Assembly: GCF_042648365.1 (NCBI RefSeq)
Contig: NZ_JBHRXI010000049.1
Location: 1-64,000 of the forward strand
Origin: Lutimaribacter_A marinistellae
GTDB taxonomy: Bacteria; Pseudomonadota; Alphaproteobacteria; Rhodobacterales; Rhodobacteraceae
Direction of reading: 5' to 3'
DNA: 64,000 bases
Part shown: piece after piece, positions 8,564 to 17,429 of the stretch
Numbering within the stretch: position 1 is the stretch's first letter
How the letters are laid out: each line of letters begins with the position of its first letter
The notes under the pieces: generated by a model
The model's database searches: none
What the model saw: only the letters and a program-made list of their open reading frames with translations
What the model was told of the DNA's origin: nothing
Translations under genes and position numbers: made by a program

Positions 8564-10843
8564 GTGGCAACGCGGTCACAGAAGGGGCCGATCCCTACCC
8601 TGAGCCAGTGGCGGAGGAGCCGAAAGGCGCGGAATTTCGGGACCTTGGGTCTCGTTCTTCTGGGTCCGGTCCTGACGCTGGCGACTTACCTCGTCTTCGG
8701 CCCCTTCGACCTGGGCGCGTCGGCCACGGTGCTGCGACTCATCCTGTTGGCCGACCTGGTCTATATCCTCGTCCTTGCGGCGCTGGTATTGGGCCAGGTC
8801 GGGCGCCTCATCGCAGCGCGCCGGGCAAAATCGGCGGGTTCCCGCCTGCACCTGAGGCTGATCGGTGCGTTCACCTTCCTTGCGCTTGGCCCGGCTGTGA
8901 CGGTCGCGATCTTTGCCGGGCTGACCATCAATATCGGGCTCGAGGGGTGGTTTTCGGACCGGGTGCGGCAGGTGGTGGGCTCTTCGCTGTCGGCGGCGGA
9001 GGCCTATGAACTGGAGCATCGGCAGGACCTGCGGCAGGATGCACTGGCACTTGGTCGCTATCTCGACCAGGCGCGGTCGATCAATTTCTTCATTTCGGAT
9101 GCCGAACTGCGCGATGTGCTGGCGCAGGGACAGGCGCAGATCCAGCGCGGCCTGCGCGAAGCTTACGTGATCGACGGGTCTGGAGAGATCCGCGCGCGCG
9201 GCGACCGGTCCTACCTGTTCGATTTCGAGAAACCCGATGCATCGGATATCGAATTGGCCGAAGAGGAAGGCTTCCACATTGTTCAGGATTGGAACAACAA
9301 CGAGTTCAGGGCCATCGTGCCGCTGCAATCCTACCTGGACCGGTTCCTGTATGTCAGCCGCGACGTGGATGGCGAAATCCTCAACCTGCTCGACGACACC
9401 AAGGAGACGGTGCTGCTTTACCAGCAGCTGGAAAGCGAGCGGGGGCGCGTTCTGTTCGAGTTCGGGCTTTTGTATCTCGGCTTTGCATTGATCCTGATCC
9501 TTGCGGCCGTGTGGCTGGGCCTGTGGTTTGCCGAGCGCCTGTCGCGGCCCGTTGGGCGGCTGACCACGGCGGCCCAGAGGGTTGGCGCGGGCGACTTGGG
9601 TGTGCAGGTGGTCGAGGAAACCGGCGATGACGAGATCGCCATGCTGGGCCGATATTTCAACCAGATGACCCGGCAGCTGAAGGGGCAGCGCGATGCATTG
9701 CTCGAAAACACGCGCCAGATCGAGAGCCGGCGGCGGTTGTTCGATTCTGTTCTGAGTTCGGTTACGTCCGGGGTGGTTGGCCTCGACGGTGACGGGCGGG
9801 TGACCTTCGTCAACCGGTCGGCCGAGCGGTTGCTGGACTGGACCGGTGAAGAGCAGAGCCTGGCGCTTGGCGTCGCGGTGCCCGAGTTCCTGCCGCTGTT
9901 CGAGACTTTGCGGGCAGGTGGCACCGAAACGGTGCAGGGCGAGGTCAAGGTCAGTCGCAAGGGCCAGATGGAGAACCTGCTGGTGCGCATGTCGACCCGG
10001 CGCAATGCCGACGGCACGCTGGAAGGGTTCGTGATCGCGTTCGACGACGTGACCGACCTGGTAAGCGCGCAGCGCATGGCGGCCTGGGGCGACGTGGCGC
10101 GGCGCATCGCGCATGAAATCAAGAACCCGCTGACCCCGATCCAGCTGAGCGCGGAACGGATCAAGCGCAAGTTCTCGCGCCAGCTTGACGGGGAGGATGC
10201 CGAGAAGCTTGACGCGATGACCAGCGTGATCGTTCGGCAGACCAATGATTTGCGGCGCATCGTCGACGAGTTCTCGAAATTCGCGCGGATGCCCGAACCC
10301 GAGAAATCCGAAGAGGACCTGACCGCGCTTGTGCGCGAGGCGGTCGAGCTGCAGCGCGCGGGGCAGCCCGACGTGATCATTCGCGACGACCTGCCCGACG
10401 GGCCGCTGCTGGCCGATGTCGATGCGACGATGCTGCATCAGGCACTGACGAACCTGATCAAGAATGCAGGCGAGGCGATCGAGTCGCTGCGCCGCAAAGA
10501 AGCGCCCGAGGGACTGGTTCCCGAGATCCGGGTGCGGCTTGAACCCGTTGGCGAACAGGTGGTGCTGACCATCGCCGACAACGGTATTGGCCTGCCCGAG
10601 GACCGGGCACGTCTGTTCGAGCCCTACGTGACGACGCGGGACGAGGGGACGGGCCTTGGCCTGCCCATCGTCAAGAAGATCATCGAAGAGCATGGTGGCA
10701 CCCTCACGCTGGAGGATGCACCGGTCTTCGATGGGCAAGACCATTTCGGCGCGATGGCCGTGATCCGGCTTCCCGGGGGGGGCGCCCCTGCGGTGGCCGC
10801 GCCATCGAGACAGGTGAACAGGACAAAATTGAAGGCAGGTTGA
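8564..10843 (+). CDS. ntrY: Nitrogen regulation sensor histidine kinase NtrY
   Basis: Membrane-bound histidine kinase (759 aa) of the NtrY/NtrX pair, linked to nitrogen and redox control in alphaproteobacteria. Three N-terminal helices (about 26-46, 55-79, 98-125), a periplasmic sensor region, and a fourth helix near 305-325 are followed by HAMP, a PAS domain, HisKA with His517 in RRIAHEIKNPLTPIQ, and HATPase (NLIKNAGEA, DNGIGLP, GTGLGLPIV). The GTG at 8564 is chosen because GAGG lies six bases upstream; an ATG four codons earlier has no ribosome site. About 100 bases separate it from ntrC. Confidence 0.93.
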   Translation: MATRSQKGPIPTLSQWRRSRKARNFGTLGLVLLGPVLTLATYLVFGPFDLGASATVLRLILLADLVYILVLAALVLGQVGRLIAARRAKSAGSRLHLRLIGAFTFLALGPAVTVAIFAGLTINIGLEGWFSDRVRQVVGSSLSAAEAYELEHRQDLRQDALALGRYLDQARSINFFISDAELRDVLAQGQAQIQRGLREAYVIDGSGEIRARGDRSYLFDFEKPDASDIELAEEEGFHIVQDWNNNEFRAIVPLQSYLDRFLYVSRDVDGEILNLLDDTKETVLLYQQLESERGRVLFEFGLLYLGFALILILAAVWLGLWFAERLSRPVGRLTTAAQRVGAGDLGVQVVEETGDDEIAMLGRYFNQMTRQLKGQRDALLENTRQIESRRRLFDSVLSSVTSGVVGLDGDGRVTFVNRSAERLLDWTGEEQSLALGVAVPEFLPLFETLRAGGTETVQGEVKVSRKGQMENLLVRMSTRRNADGTLEGFVIAFDDVTDLVSAQRMAAWGDVARRIAHEIKNPLTPIQLSAERIKRKFSRQLDGEDAEKLDAMTSVIVRQTNDLRRIVDEFSKFARMPEPEKSEEDLTALVREAVELQRAGQPDVIIRDDLPDGPLLADVDATMLHQALTNLIKNAGEAIESLRRKEAPEGLVPEIRVRLEPVGEQVVLTIADNGIGLPEDRARLFEPYVTTRDEGTGLGLPIVKKIIEEHGGTLTLEDAPVFDGQDHFGAMAVIRLPGGGAPAVAAPSRQVNRTKLKAG

Positions 10844-10845
10844 TT

Positions 10846-12258
10846 ATGAGCGACATCCTCATCGTGGACGACGAGCGGGACATCCGGGAACTGGTTTCGG
10901 ACATCCTTGAAGACGAAGGCTATACCACGCGCCTTGCAGGCAATTCCGACGACTGCATGGCCGCGATCAATGCCGAGCCGCCGGGGCTGTTGATCCTTGA
11001 TATCTGGCTGAAGGACAGCAGGATGGACGGGATCGACATCCTGAAAACCGTCAAGCGCGACAACCCCGATATCCCCGTGGTCATCATCTCGGGCCACGGC
11101 AATATCGAGATCGCCGTGGCGGCGATCAAGCAGGGCGCGTACGACTTCATCGAGAAACCCTTCAACATCGACCAGTTGATGGTGGTGATCCGCCGCGCGA
11201 TGGAGGCAAGCCGCCTGCGCCGCGAGAACAGCGCGCTGAAGCGTCGCGAAGTGACAAATGCCGACATGATCGGGCAGTCGGCAGCGTTCCGGGCCATGCT
11301 GGGCCAGCTGGAAAAGGTGACCAAGTCAAACGGCCGCGTGATGTTGCGCGGTCCGGCAGGGTCGGGCAAGGAGATTGCCGCGCGTTACATCCACGCTCAT
11401 TCGAACCGTGCCAACGCTCCTTTCGTGACCGTCAACTGCGCGAATGTCGAGCCGGAGCGGATGGAAGAGGTCCTGTTCGGTCGCGAAAGCAAGGAGCGCG
11501 GGATCGAGCCCGGCCTGCTAGAAGAGGCCCATGGCGGGGTGATCTATTTCGACGAAGTGGCCGACATGCCGCTTGGAACACAGTCCAAGATCCTGCGCGT
11601 TCTGGTCGACCAGCAGTTCCAGCGCGTCGGTGGCACCGACAAGGTGCGGGTCGACCTGCGGGTGATCTCTTCGACCAACAAGGACCTCGATGCCGAGATC
11701 CGCGCCGAACGGTTCCGCCAGGAGCTGTATCATCGTCTCAACGTTGTGCCGATCTCGGTTCCGAGCCTTGAAGAGCGGCGCGAAGACATCCCGGTTCTGG
11801 CCGAGCATTTCATCGAGGCGTTCAACCAGAGCCAGGGCTTGCCGCTGCGCCGTCTGTCCGAGGATGCGGTTGCGCTGATGCAGACGATGGTCTGGCCGGG
11901 CAATGTGCGGCAACTCAAGAACCTGATCGAGCGCGTGCTGATCCTGGGCGAAGGCAACGGCCCGATCGAGGCACGCGAGTTGCCCAGCGAGGGGCCGGGC
12001 AGCGATGACGAGGGCCGCGTGGTCCTGTCGGGTGCGCTGGCCACCCTGCCGCTGCGCGAGGCGCGCGAGGCTTTTGAACGGGAATACCTGCTGACGCAGA
12101 TCAACCGGTTCGGTGGCAATATCAGCCGCACCGCCAGCTTTGTCGGGATGGAACGGTCGGCCCTGCATCGCAAGTTGAAATCGCTGGGTGTCGTGACCTC
12201 GAACAAGGCCGGGGCGCGCGTGGCCCATGTCGACGATCCCGCGGAGGCCGCCGAGTAG
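10846..12258 (+). CDS. ntrX: Nitrogen response regulator NtrX, lacking GAFTGA
   Basis: Response regulator (470 aa) of the NtrYX system. The receiver domain carries Asp52 in LLILDIWLKD and Lys104 in IEKPF. The AAA+ domain has a divergent Walker A (GPAGSGKE, 169-176) and Walker B VIYFDE (232-237); where GAFTGA should stand the sequence reads FGRESKERG (211-219). A Fis-type HTH (GGNISRTASFVGMERSALHRKL) ends the protein. The start at 10846 has AGG six bases upstream and lies 2 nt after the ntrY stop. Brucella NtrX also lacks GAFTGA, so sigma54-independent action is likely. Confidence 0.94.
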   Translation: MSDILIVDDERDIRELVSDILEDEGYTTRLAGNSDDCMAAINAEPPGLLILDIWLKDSRMDGIDILKTVKRDNPDIPVVIISGHGNIEIAVAAIKQGAYDFIEKPFNIDQLMVVIRRAMEASRLRRENSALKRREVTNADMIGQSAAFRAMLGQLEKVTKSNGRVMLRGPAGSGKEIAARYIHAHSNRANAPFVTVNCANVEPERMEEVLFGRESKERGIEPGLLEEAHGGVIYFDEVADMPLGTQSKILRVLVDQQFQRVGGTDKVRVDLRVISSTNKDLDAEIRAERFRQELYHRLNVVPISVPSLEERREDIPVLAEHFIEAFNQSQGLPLRRLSEDAVALMQTMVWPGNVRQLKNLIERVLILGEGNGPIEARELPSEGPGSDDEGRVVLSGALATLPLREAREAFEREYLLTQINRFGGNISRTASFVGMERSALHRKLKSLGVVTSNKAGARVAHVDDPAEAAE

Positions 12259-12280
12259 GCGGCCCGCGCGGGGTGCCGGA

Positions 12281-12760
12281 TCAACCGGCGCGCTGCGGCG
12301 TCACGACCTGCACCGAGCCGTCCTGGAACCGAACGATACAGGAGCTTTCCCCAAGTGCGGGCATCTTGGCATTGCGGCTGAGCGCGACCTGGTCGCGAAC
12401 CGCTTGAGAACATTGCGGCAAGCTGACCGGGGCATAGCCCTTTTCCGCCATGCATTGCGTTTCGACCCGGTTGCGCAGTCCCTGGTTGGCATCGACCGTG
12501 TAGACATTGCCGGGCACCCACCAGCCGGGTTGCTGCCAGCACTGACCGGCGGAATTGCATACCGTGCGTCCCGGGTAGTAGATCGGCGGACCCTGCCGGA
12601 CCTCGTTCGCCACGGGGGCGTCGCGCAGGGCGCGGACCTGGCAATCGGTGGTTTCGGTCTGCAACCGGCTCACGGAGACCCCTTCGCGGTAGTAGATCGA
12701 CATCGGCGCGCAGGCACCGAGCGCAAGAAGGCCGAGCGAGAGGAACAGTTTTGCTTTCAT
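12281..12760 (-). CDS. Small lipoprotein of unknown function
   Basis: A 159-aa protein with a lipoprotein signal peptide: MKAKLFLSLGLLALGAC, with lipobox LGAC and lipidated Cys17. The mature part has further cysteines (DCQV, TVCNSAGQCW, ETQCMAE, PQCSQ, SSCIV), suggesting disulfides in the periplasm. I recognise no named domain. It is the only leftward gene inside the ntr-trk-hfq block, convergent with ntrX and divergent from trkA. The ATG at 12760 is chosen because the signal peptide begins there. Confidence 0.75.
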   Translation of the reverse strand: MKAKLFLSLGLLALGACAPMSIYYREGVSVSRLQTETTDCQVRALRDAPVANEVRQGPPIYYPGRTVCNSAGQCWQQPGWWVPGNVYTVDANQGLRNRVETQCMAEKGYAPVSLPQCSQAVRDQVALSRNAKMPALGESSCIVRFQDGSVQVVTPQRAG

Positions 12761-12857
12761 GAGGTTATCTTGCCGCAGGCTGAGGGCCCTGACAATTGAA
12801 TTGACCCTCTGCGGGGCTTCTGTCATGCAAAATCCCTGAGACAAAAGGGGCCGAGGC

Positions 12858-14234
12858 ATGAAGGTGATCATATGCGGCGCCGGGCAGGTCGGCTGGCAGA
12901 TTGCGCGCCACCTGTCGGGAGAGCTCAACGACGTCACCGTCGTCGACAGCAACCCCGACCTGGTACGCCGCGCGACCGAAACGCTGGACGTGCAGGGAAT
13001 CGCGGGTTTCGCGAGCTATCCCGACGTGCTGGACCGGGCCGGGGCACGTGATGCCGACATGGTGATCGCCGCGACCCATTCGGACGAGGTGAACATGGTC
13101 ACCTGCCAGGTGGCCCACTCGGTCTTTTCGGTTCAGCGCAAGATCGCACGGCTGCGGTCGAGGTCTTATCTGAACGCCATCTATTCAGATCTGTACCGGC
13201 GCGATCATCTGCCCATCGACGTGGTCATAAGCCCCGAACGCGAGGTGGCCGAGGCGGCGATGCGGCGCCTTGCGGTCCCGGCCGCGTTCGACACAGAGCT
13301 GTTCATGGACGACCGGGCGCAATTGCTGGGTGTCATGGTGGACGAGGATTGCCCCATCGTGAACACGCCCCTGCGGCAGCTGACCGACCTGTTCTCGACC
13401 CTGCGGTCGATCGTGGTCGGGGTCCGCCGCGAGGGCACGCTGTTCGCGCCCGAGCCGGGCGACCAGCTTTTCGTCGGCGACCAGTGTTATGTCTTTTCGC
13501 ATGTCGAGGACGTGGATCGGACGATGGAGGTATTCGGCAAGGTCCAGAAGAAGCAGGAGCGTGTGGTCATCGTCGGCGGCGGTAATGTCGGGCTGGCGGT
13601 CGCGCGGTCCCTCGAAGAGCGGGAAGGGCGTGTGCGCTCGAAGATCATCGAGCGGGACCGGCGCAGCGCCGAACGCGCTGCCGAGGCGCTGGAGAGGACC
13701 ATCGTGCTGCATGGCGACGGGCTGGACGCCTCTCTTCTTGCCGAGGCGGGAATTGCGCGGGCCGATGCGATGCTGGCCGTGACCGATGACGACAAGACGA
13801 ACCTGCTGGCCGCTGTGCGCTCGAAATCCGAGGGCTGCCCGTTGGCGATCGCGCTGATCAACGATCCCACGCTGGTACCGATGATGGAGCCGCTGGGCAT
13901 CGATGCCTATATCAACCCGCGAGCCACGACCGTCAGTTCGATCCTGCGGCATATCCGGCATGGCCGGGTGCGGCAGGTCTATTCGATTGGCGATGCCGAG
14001 GCCGAGGTGATCGAGGCGGAGGTCCTGTCGACCTCGCCCATGGCCGGGCAGCGTCTGCGCGATATCGATTTCCCCGAGGGCGTCCTTGTCGGCGCGGTAC
14101 GCAAGGGTGACGAGGTGATGCGCCCGACTGGCGGCCTGCGGATCGAGGAGGGAGATGTCGTGGCGATCTTTGCCATGGCCGACGACGTGCCCGAGGTCGA
14201 GCGCCTCATGCAGGTTTCGATCGACTTCTTCTGA
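12858..14234 (+). CDS. trkA: Trk system potassium transporter subunit TrkA
   Basis: Peripheral cytoplasmic NAD-binding gating subunit (458 aa) of the TrkH/TrkG K+ uptake system. It is a duplicated RCK protein: two Rossmann folds with GAGQVGWQIARHL at residues 7-19 and VIVGGGNVGLAVA near 235, each followed by a TrkA-C domain. TrkA immediately before trkH with a TGATG overlap indicates one transport unit. trkA next to ntrYX and hfq is a conserved arrangement in alphaproteobacteria. Confidence 0.95.
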   Translation: MKVIICGAGQVGWQIARHLSGELNDVTVVDSNPDLVRRATETLDVQGIAGFASYPDVLDRAGARDADMVIAATHSDEVNMVTCQVAHSVFSVQRKIARLRSRSYLNAIYSDLYRRDHLPIDVVISPEREVAEAAMRRLAVPAAFDTELFMDDRAQLLGVMVDEDCPIVNTPLRQLTDLFSTLRSIVVGVRREGTLFAPEPGDQLFVGDQCYVFSHVEDVDRTMEVFGKVQKKQERVVIVGGGNVGLAVARSLEEREGRVRSKIIERDRRSAERAAEALERTIVLHGDGLDASLLAEAGIARADAMLAVTDDDKTNLLAAVRSKSEGCPLAIALINDPTLVPMMEPLGIDAYINPRATTVSSILRHIRHGRVRQVYSIGDAEAEVIEAEVLSTSPMAGQRLRDIDFPEGVLVGAVRKGDEVMRPTGGLRIEEGDVVAIFAMADDVPEVERLMQVSIDFF

Positions 14235-15772
14235 TGGCGCGTCGCGGGCGACATTCCATCGGCCCGCTGCGCCGGACGCCGCTGTTCCTGTTGATCTGGG
14301 CCGTGTTTTCGCTGGCCATGTGGGTGCCCGCGGTGCATGCGCATTTCCTTAACGATCACCCGACGGCGCAGGCCTTTTTCTATTCAGGGATCCTCGGCCT
14401 GTTCGTGGTCACGCTGGTAACCCTGTCAAGTTCGGGTCGAGTGCCGAAATGGGGAGCGTTGGGGCAGTTGGCAGCGCTTTTGGCGAGCTTCGGGATACTG
14501 CCCGTTTTCCTTGCGCTTCCGCTGTTCGAGGCCGTGCGCACGACAAGTTACCTGAACGCCTATTTCGACATGGTAAGCGCGATCACCACGACCGGGGCGG
14601 ATCTGTTCGCAGATCCGGGCCGGTTGAGCGGCCCCGTGCACCTGTGGCGGGCCATGGTGGGCTGGATGGGCGGGCTGATGATGTGGATCGCGGCCTCGGC
14701 GATCCTGGCGCCACTGTCTCTGGGCGGGTTCGAGGTGACAGCAAGAGGCGAGCCAGGTCGCGCGGTCTTTGCCGCAATCCAGAACGAAAAGGTCGACCCG
14801 CGGGGCCGGCTGCTGCGCGTGACGCGCGCCTTGGCGCCGATCTACGGGATGTTGACCGCGATCATCTGCGTGCTCTTGCTGATCTCGGGAGAGCGCGGCC
14901 TGACCGCGATATGTCACGCGATGTCGGTCATGGCGACCTCGGGTATCTCGCCGGTGGGCGGCGTCGAAGGCTCAACGGCCGGAATAACCGGCGAAGCGAT
15001 CCTGTTCCTCTTCATGTTCTTTGCCTTGTCGCGGCTGACCTTTTCGTCGGACACGGTGAATCGCGGTTACGCACGGCTGGACAAGGACCCCGAATTCCGC
15101 ATTGGCCTGATGATCGTCTTCGGCGTTCCGCTGCTGCTGTTCCTGCGCCACTGGGTCGGGGCCTATGACGTCGATGCCTCGGCCGATCTTGCGGCGGGCT
15201 TGCATGCGCTTTGGGGAAGTGTCTTTACCGTCATGTCCTTCCTCAGCACCACGGGCTTTGAAAGCGCGGACTGGCAACAGGCGCGGGCCTGGTCGGGCCT
15301 CGGGACACCGGGGCTGATCCTGCTGGGTCTTGCGATGATCGGCGGCGGGGTGGCGACGACGGCGGGCGGCGTCAAGCTGCTGCGGGTCTTCGCGCTCTAT
15401 CTCAACGGGTTGCGCGAGATGGACCGGCTGATCCATCCGAATTCCGTCAGCGGAGAAGGCGCGGGCAACCGGCGCATCCAGAGGGACGGGGCATTCATCG
15501 CCTGGGTGTTCTTCATGCTCTTCGCGATCTCGTTCGCCGGGATAAGCCTGATCCTTGCCGGTCTCGGGGCCGGGTTCGAGCAGGCGCTGATCCTGTCCAT
15601 CGCCGCCCTGACCACGACGGGACCTTTGATCGAAGTGGCAAGCGATGTGCCCATCCGGCTGGTGGAACTGGGGGCACCGGCCAAGCTTGTCCTGTGCGCA
15701 GCGATGGTGATCGGACGACTCGAGACGCTGGCCATCATTGCGCTGCTGACGCCCGCCTTGTGGCGGCGCTGA
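14234..15772 (+). CDS. trkH: TrkH/TrkG family potassium uptake channel subunit
   Basis: Inner-membrane K+ translocating subunit (512 aa). The four selectivity-filter repeats of the Trk/Ktr/HKT superfamily are visible: ITTTGADLFAD, MATSGISPVGG, LSTTGFESADW and LTTTGPLIEV, each after a hydrophobic pore segment. About ten to twelve membrane helices are apparent. The start overlaps the trkA stop, which supports a TrkA-TrkH complex. Confidence 0.93.
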   Translation: MARRGRHSIGPLRRTPLFLLIWAVFSLAMWVPAVHAHFLNDHPTAQAFFYSGILGLFVVTLVTLSSSGRVPKWGALGQLAALLASFGILPVFLALPLFEAVRTTSYLNAYFDMVSAITTTGADLFADPGRLSGPVHLWRAMVGWMGGLMMWIAASAILAPLSLGGFEVTARGEPGRAVFAAIQNEKVDPRGRLLRVTRALAPIYGMLTAIICVLLLISGERGLTAICHAMSVMATSGISPVGGVEGSTAGITGEAILFLFMFFALSRLTFSSDTVNRGYARLDKDPEFRIGLMIVFGVPLLLFLRHWVGAYDVDASADLAAGLHALWGSVFTVMSFLSTTGFESADWQQARAWSGLGTPGLILLGLAMIGGGVATTAGGVKLLRVFALYLNGLREMDRLIHPNSVSGEGAGNRRIQRDGAFIAWVFFMLFAISFAGISLILAGLGAGFEQALILSIAALTTTGPLIEVASDVPIRLVELGAPAKLVLCAAMVIGRLETLAIIALLTPALWRR

Positions 15773-15918
15773 AGCCACGACAGGCGGCCGACCGACAAGC
15801 GCCCGGTGCAAAAACTGTTTTTTCGTCTGGAATTTCCGGGAATCGCTCTCCATACTCCGGCGACAAGGGGCGCGTTGGCCGCAGCGCGTGGCAAGAACAA
15901 AGGCGAGTAAAGTTAAAA

Positions 15919-16158
15919 ATGGCTTCGGACAGACAGAATCTTCAGGACGCATTCCTCAATCACGTTCGCAAGACCAAGGTTCCGGTGACGATCTTCCTCA
16001 TCAACGGCGTGAAACTTCAGGGCGTCATCACCTGGTTCGACAATTTCTGCGTGCTTCTGCGCCGTGACGGACAGTCGCAGCTGGTCTACAAACACGCGAT
16101 TTCGACGATCATGCCGGCCCAGCCGATCAACCTCTACGAGGGCGAAGACGCCTCTTGA
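15919..16158 (+). CDS. hfq: RNA chaperone Hfq
   Basis: Hexameric RNA chaperone (79 aa) that supports sRNA-mRNA pairing. Sm1 (QDAFLNHVRKTKVPVTIFLINGVKLQGVITWFD) and Sm2 (YKHAISTI, matching the YKHA motif) are intact. The protein lacks a long disordered tail, as usual in alphaproteobacteria. The start follows an A-rich stretch (GTTAAAA). The hflX start overlaps the stop by one base, the common hfq-hflX pairing. Confidence 0.97.
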   Translation: MASDRQNLQDAFLNHVRKTKVPVTIFLINGVKLQGVITWFDNFCVLLRRDGQSQLVYKHAISTIMPAQPINLYEGEDAS

Positions 16159-17429
16159 TGGAGCATGATCCTGCACGCACCCGGGCCTGGGTGCTGCATC
16201 CCGAAATCAAGTCGGATGACGACCGTCGTCCGCCGGTGCCGGCGCTGGAAGAGGCGGTGGCGTTGGCTGCTGCCTTGCCCGATCTTGACGTAGTCGGATC
16301 CGAGATCGTGCGCCTGCCACGCGCACAGCCGGGGCTGTTGTTCGGAAGTGGCAAGATCGAGGAGCTTGGCGAACGGTTCAAGGCGGCCGAGGTCGAGCTG
16401 GTGCTGATCGACGGGCCGGTGACGCCTGTCCAGCAGCGCAATCTTGAAAAGGAATGGAAGGTCAAGATCCTCGACCGGACCGGGCTGATCCTCGAGATCT
16501 TTTCGGATCGCGCGCGCACGCGAGAGGGTGTGCTGCAGGTCGAGATGGCTGCGCTGTCCTACCAGCGGACGCGGCTGGTCCGGGCCTGGACCCACCTTGA
16601 GCGTCAGCGTGGCGGGTTGGGATTTGTCGGCGGTCCGGGCGAAACCCAGATCGAGGCCGACCGTCGCGCCATCGACGAGCAGCTCGTGCGCCTGCGCCGG
16701 CAACTGGCCAAGGTCGTCAAGACGCGGGAGTTGCACCGGGCCGCGCGAGCCAAGGTCCCGTTCCCGATCGTGGCGCTGGTGGGCTATACCAACGCGGGCA
16801 AGTCCACCCTGTTCAACCGTCTGACCGGGGCGGAGGTCATGGCCAAGGACATGCTGTTCGCGACGCTCGATCCGACCATGCGACGGGTCAAGCTGGAAGA
16901 CGGTCCCGAGGTGATCCTGTCGGACACGGTGGGCTTCATCTCGAACCTGCCGACCGAGCTGGTCGCCTCGTTCCGGGCCACGCTGGAGGAGGTGCTGGGC
17001 GCGGATCTGATCGTGCATGTGCGCGACATCAGCCACGACGAGTCGCAGGCGCAGGCCGCGGATGTCGAGGCCATCCTGACATCGCTGGGCGTGACCGAAG
17101 ACCGCCCGATGCTCGAAATCTGGAACAAGATCGACCTGCTGCCCGACGAGGAACGGACGGCCATGGTTTCAAGGGCCGAGCGCGATCCGGGGATCATCGC
17201 GATTTCTGCCGTAACCGGCGAGGGGCTGGACGGGTTGCTGGAGGCGATTTCCGATCAGTTGCAGGGTGTCCGGCACGAGGCGCAGTTGTCGCTGGGCTTT
17301 GCCGACGGGCGCAAACGCGCGTGGCTGTTTGCACAGGACGTGGTGCAGGACGAACGCCAGACCGAGGACGGGTTCGAGATCACCGTTTTGTGGACCGCGA
17401 AACAGCAGGCTCAGTTCGAGGCGCTCTGA
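16158..17429 (+). CDS. hflX: GTPase HflX
   Basis: Ribosome-associated GTPase (423 aa) implicated in rescue of stalled or heat-damaged ribosomes. The N-terminal HflX domain contains PGLLFGSGKIEEL and a GGLGFVGGPGETQIEADRR region; the G domain has G1 GYTNAGKST, G3 DTVGF and G4 NKID. The ATG at 16158 overlaps the hfq stop as TGATG. The 3' end overlaps the convergent antiporter gene by 19 nt, leaving no room for a terminator. Confidence 0.94.
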   Translation: MEHDPARTRAWVLHPEIKSDDDRRPPVPALEEAVALAAALPDLDVVGSEIVRLPRAQPGLLFGSGKIEELGERFKAAEVELVLIDGPVTPVQQRNLEKEWKVKILDRTGLILEIFSDRARTREGVLQVEMAALSYQRTRLVRAWTHLERQRGGLGFVGGPGETQIEADRRAIDEQLVRLRRQLAKVVKTRELHRAARAKVPFPIVALVGYTNAGKSTLFNRLTGAEVMAKDMLFATLDPTMRRVKLEDGPEVILSDTVGFISNLPTELVASFRATLEEVLGADLIVHVRDISHDESQAQAADVEAILTSLGVTEDRPMLEIWNKIDLLPDEERTAMVSRAERDPGIIAISAVTGEGLDGLLEAISDQLQGVRHEAQLSLGFADGRKRAWLFAQDVVQDERQTEDGFEITVLWTAKQQAQFEAL

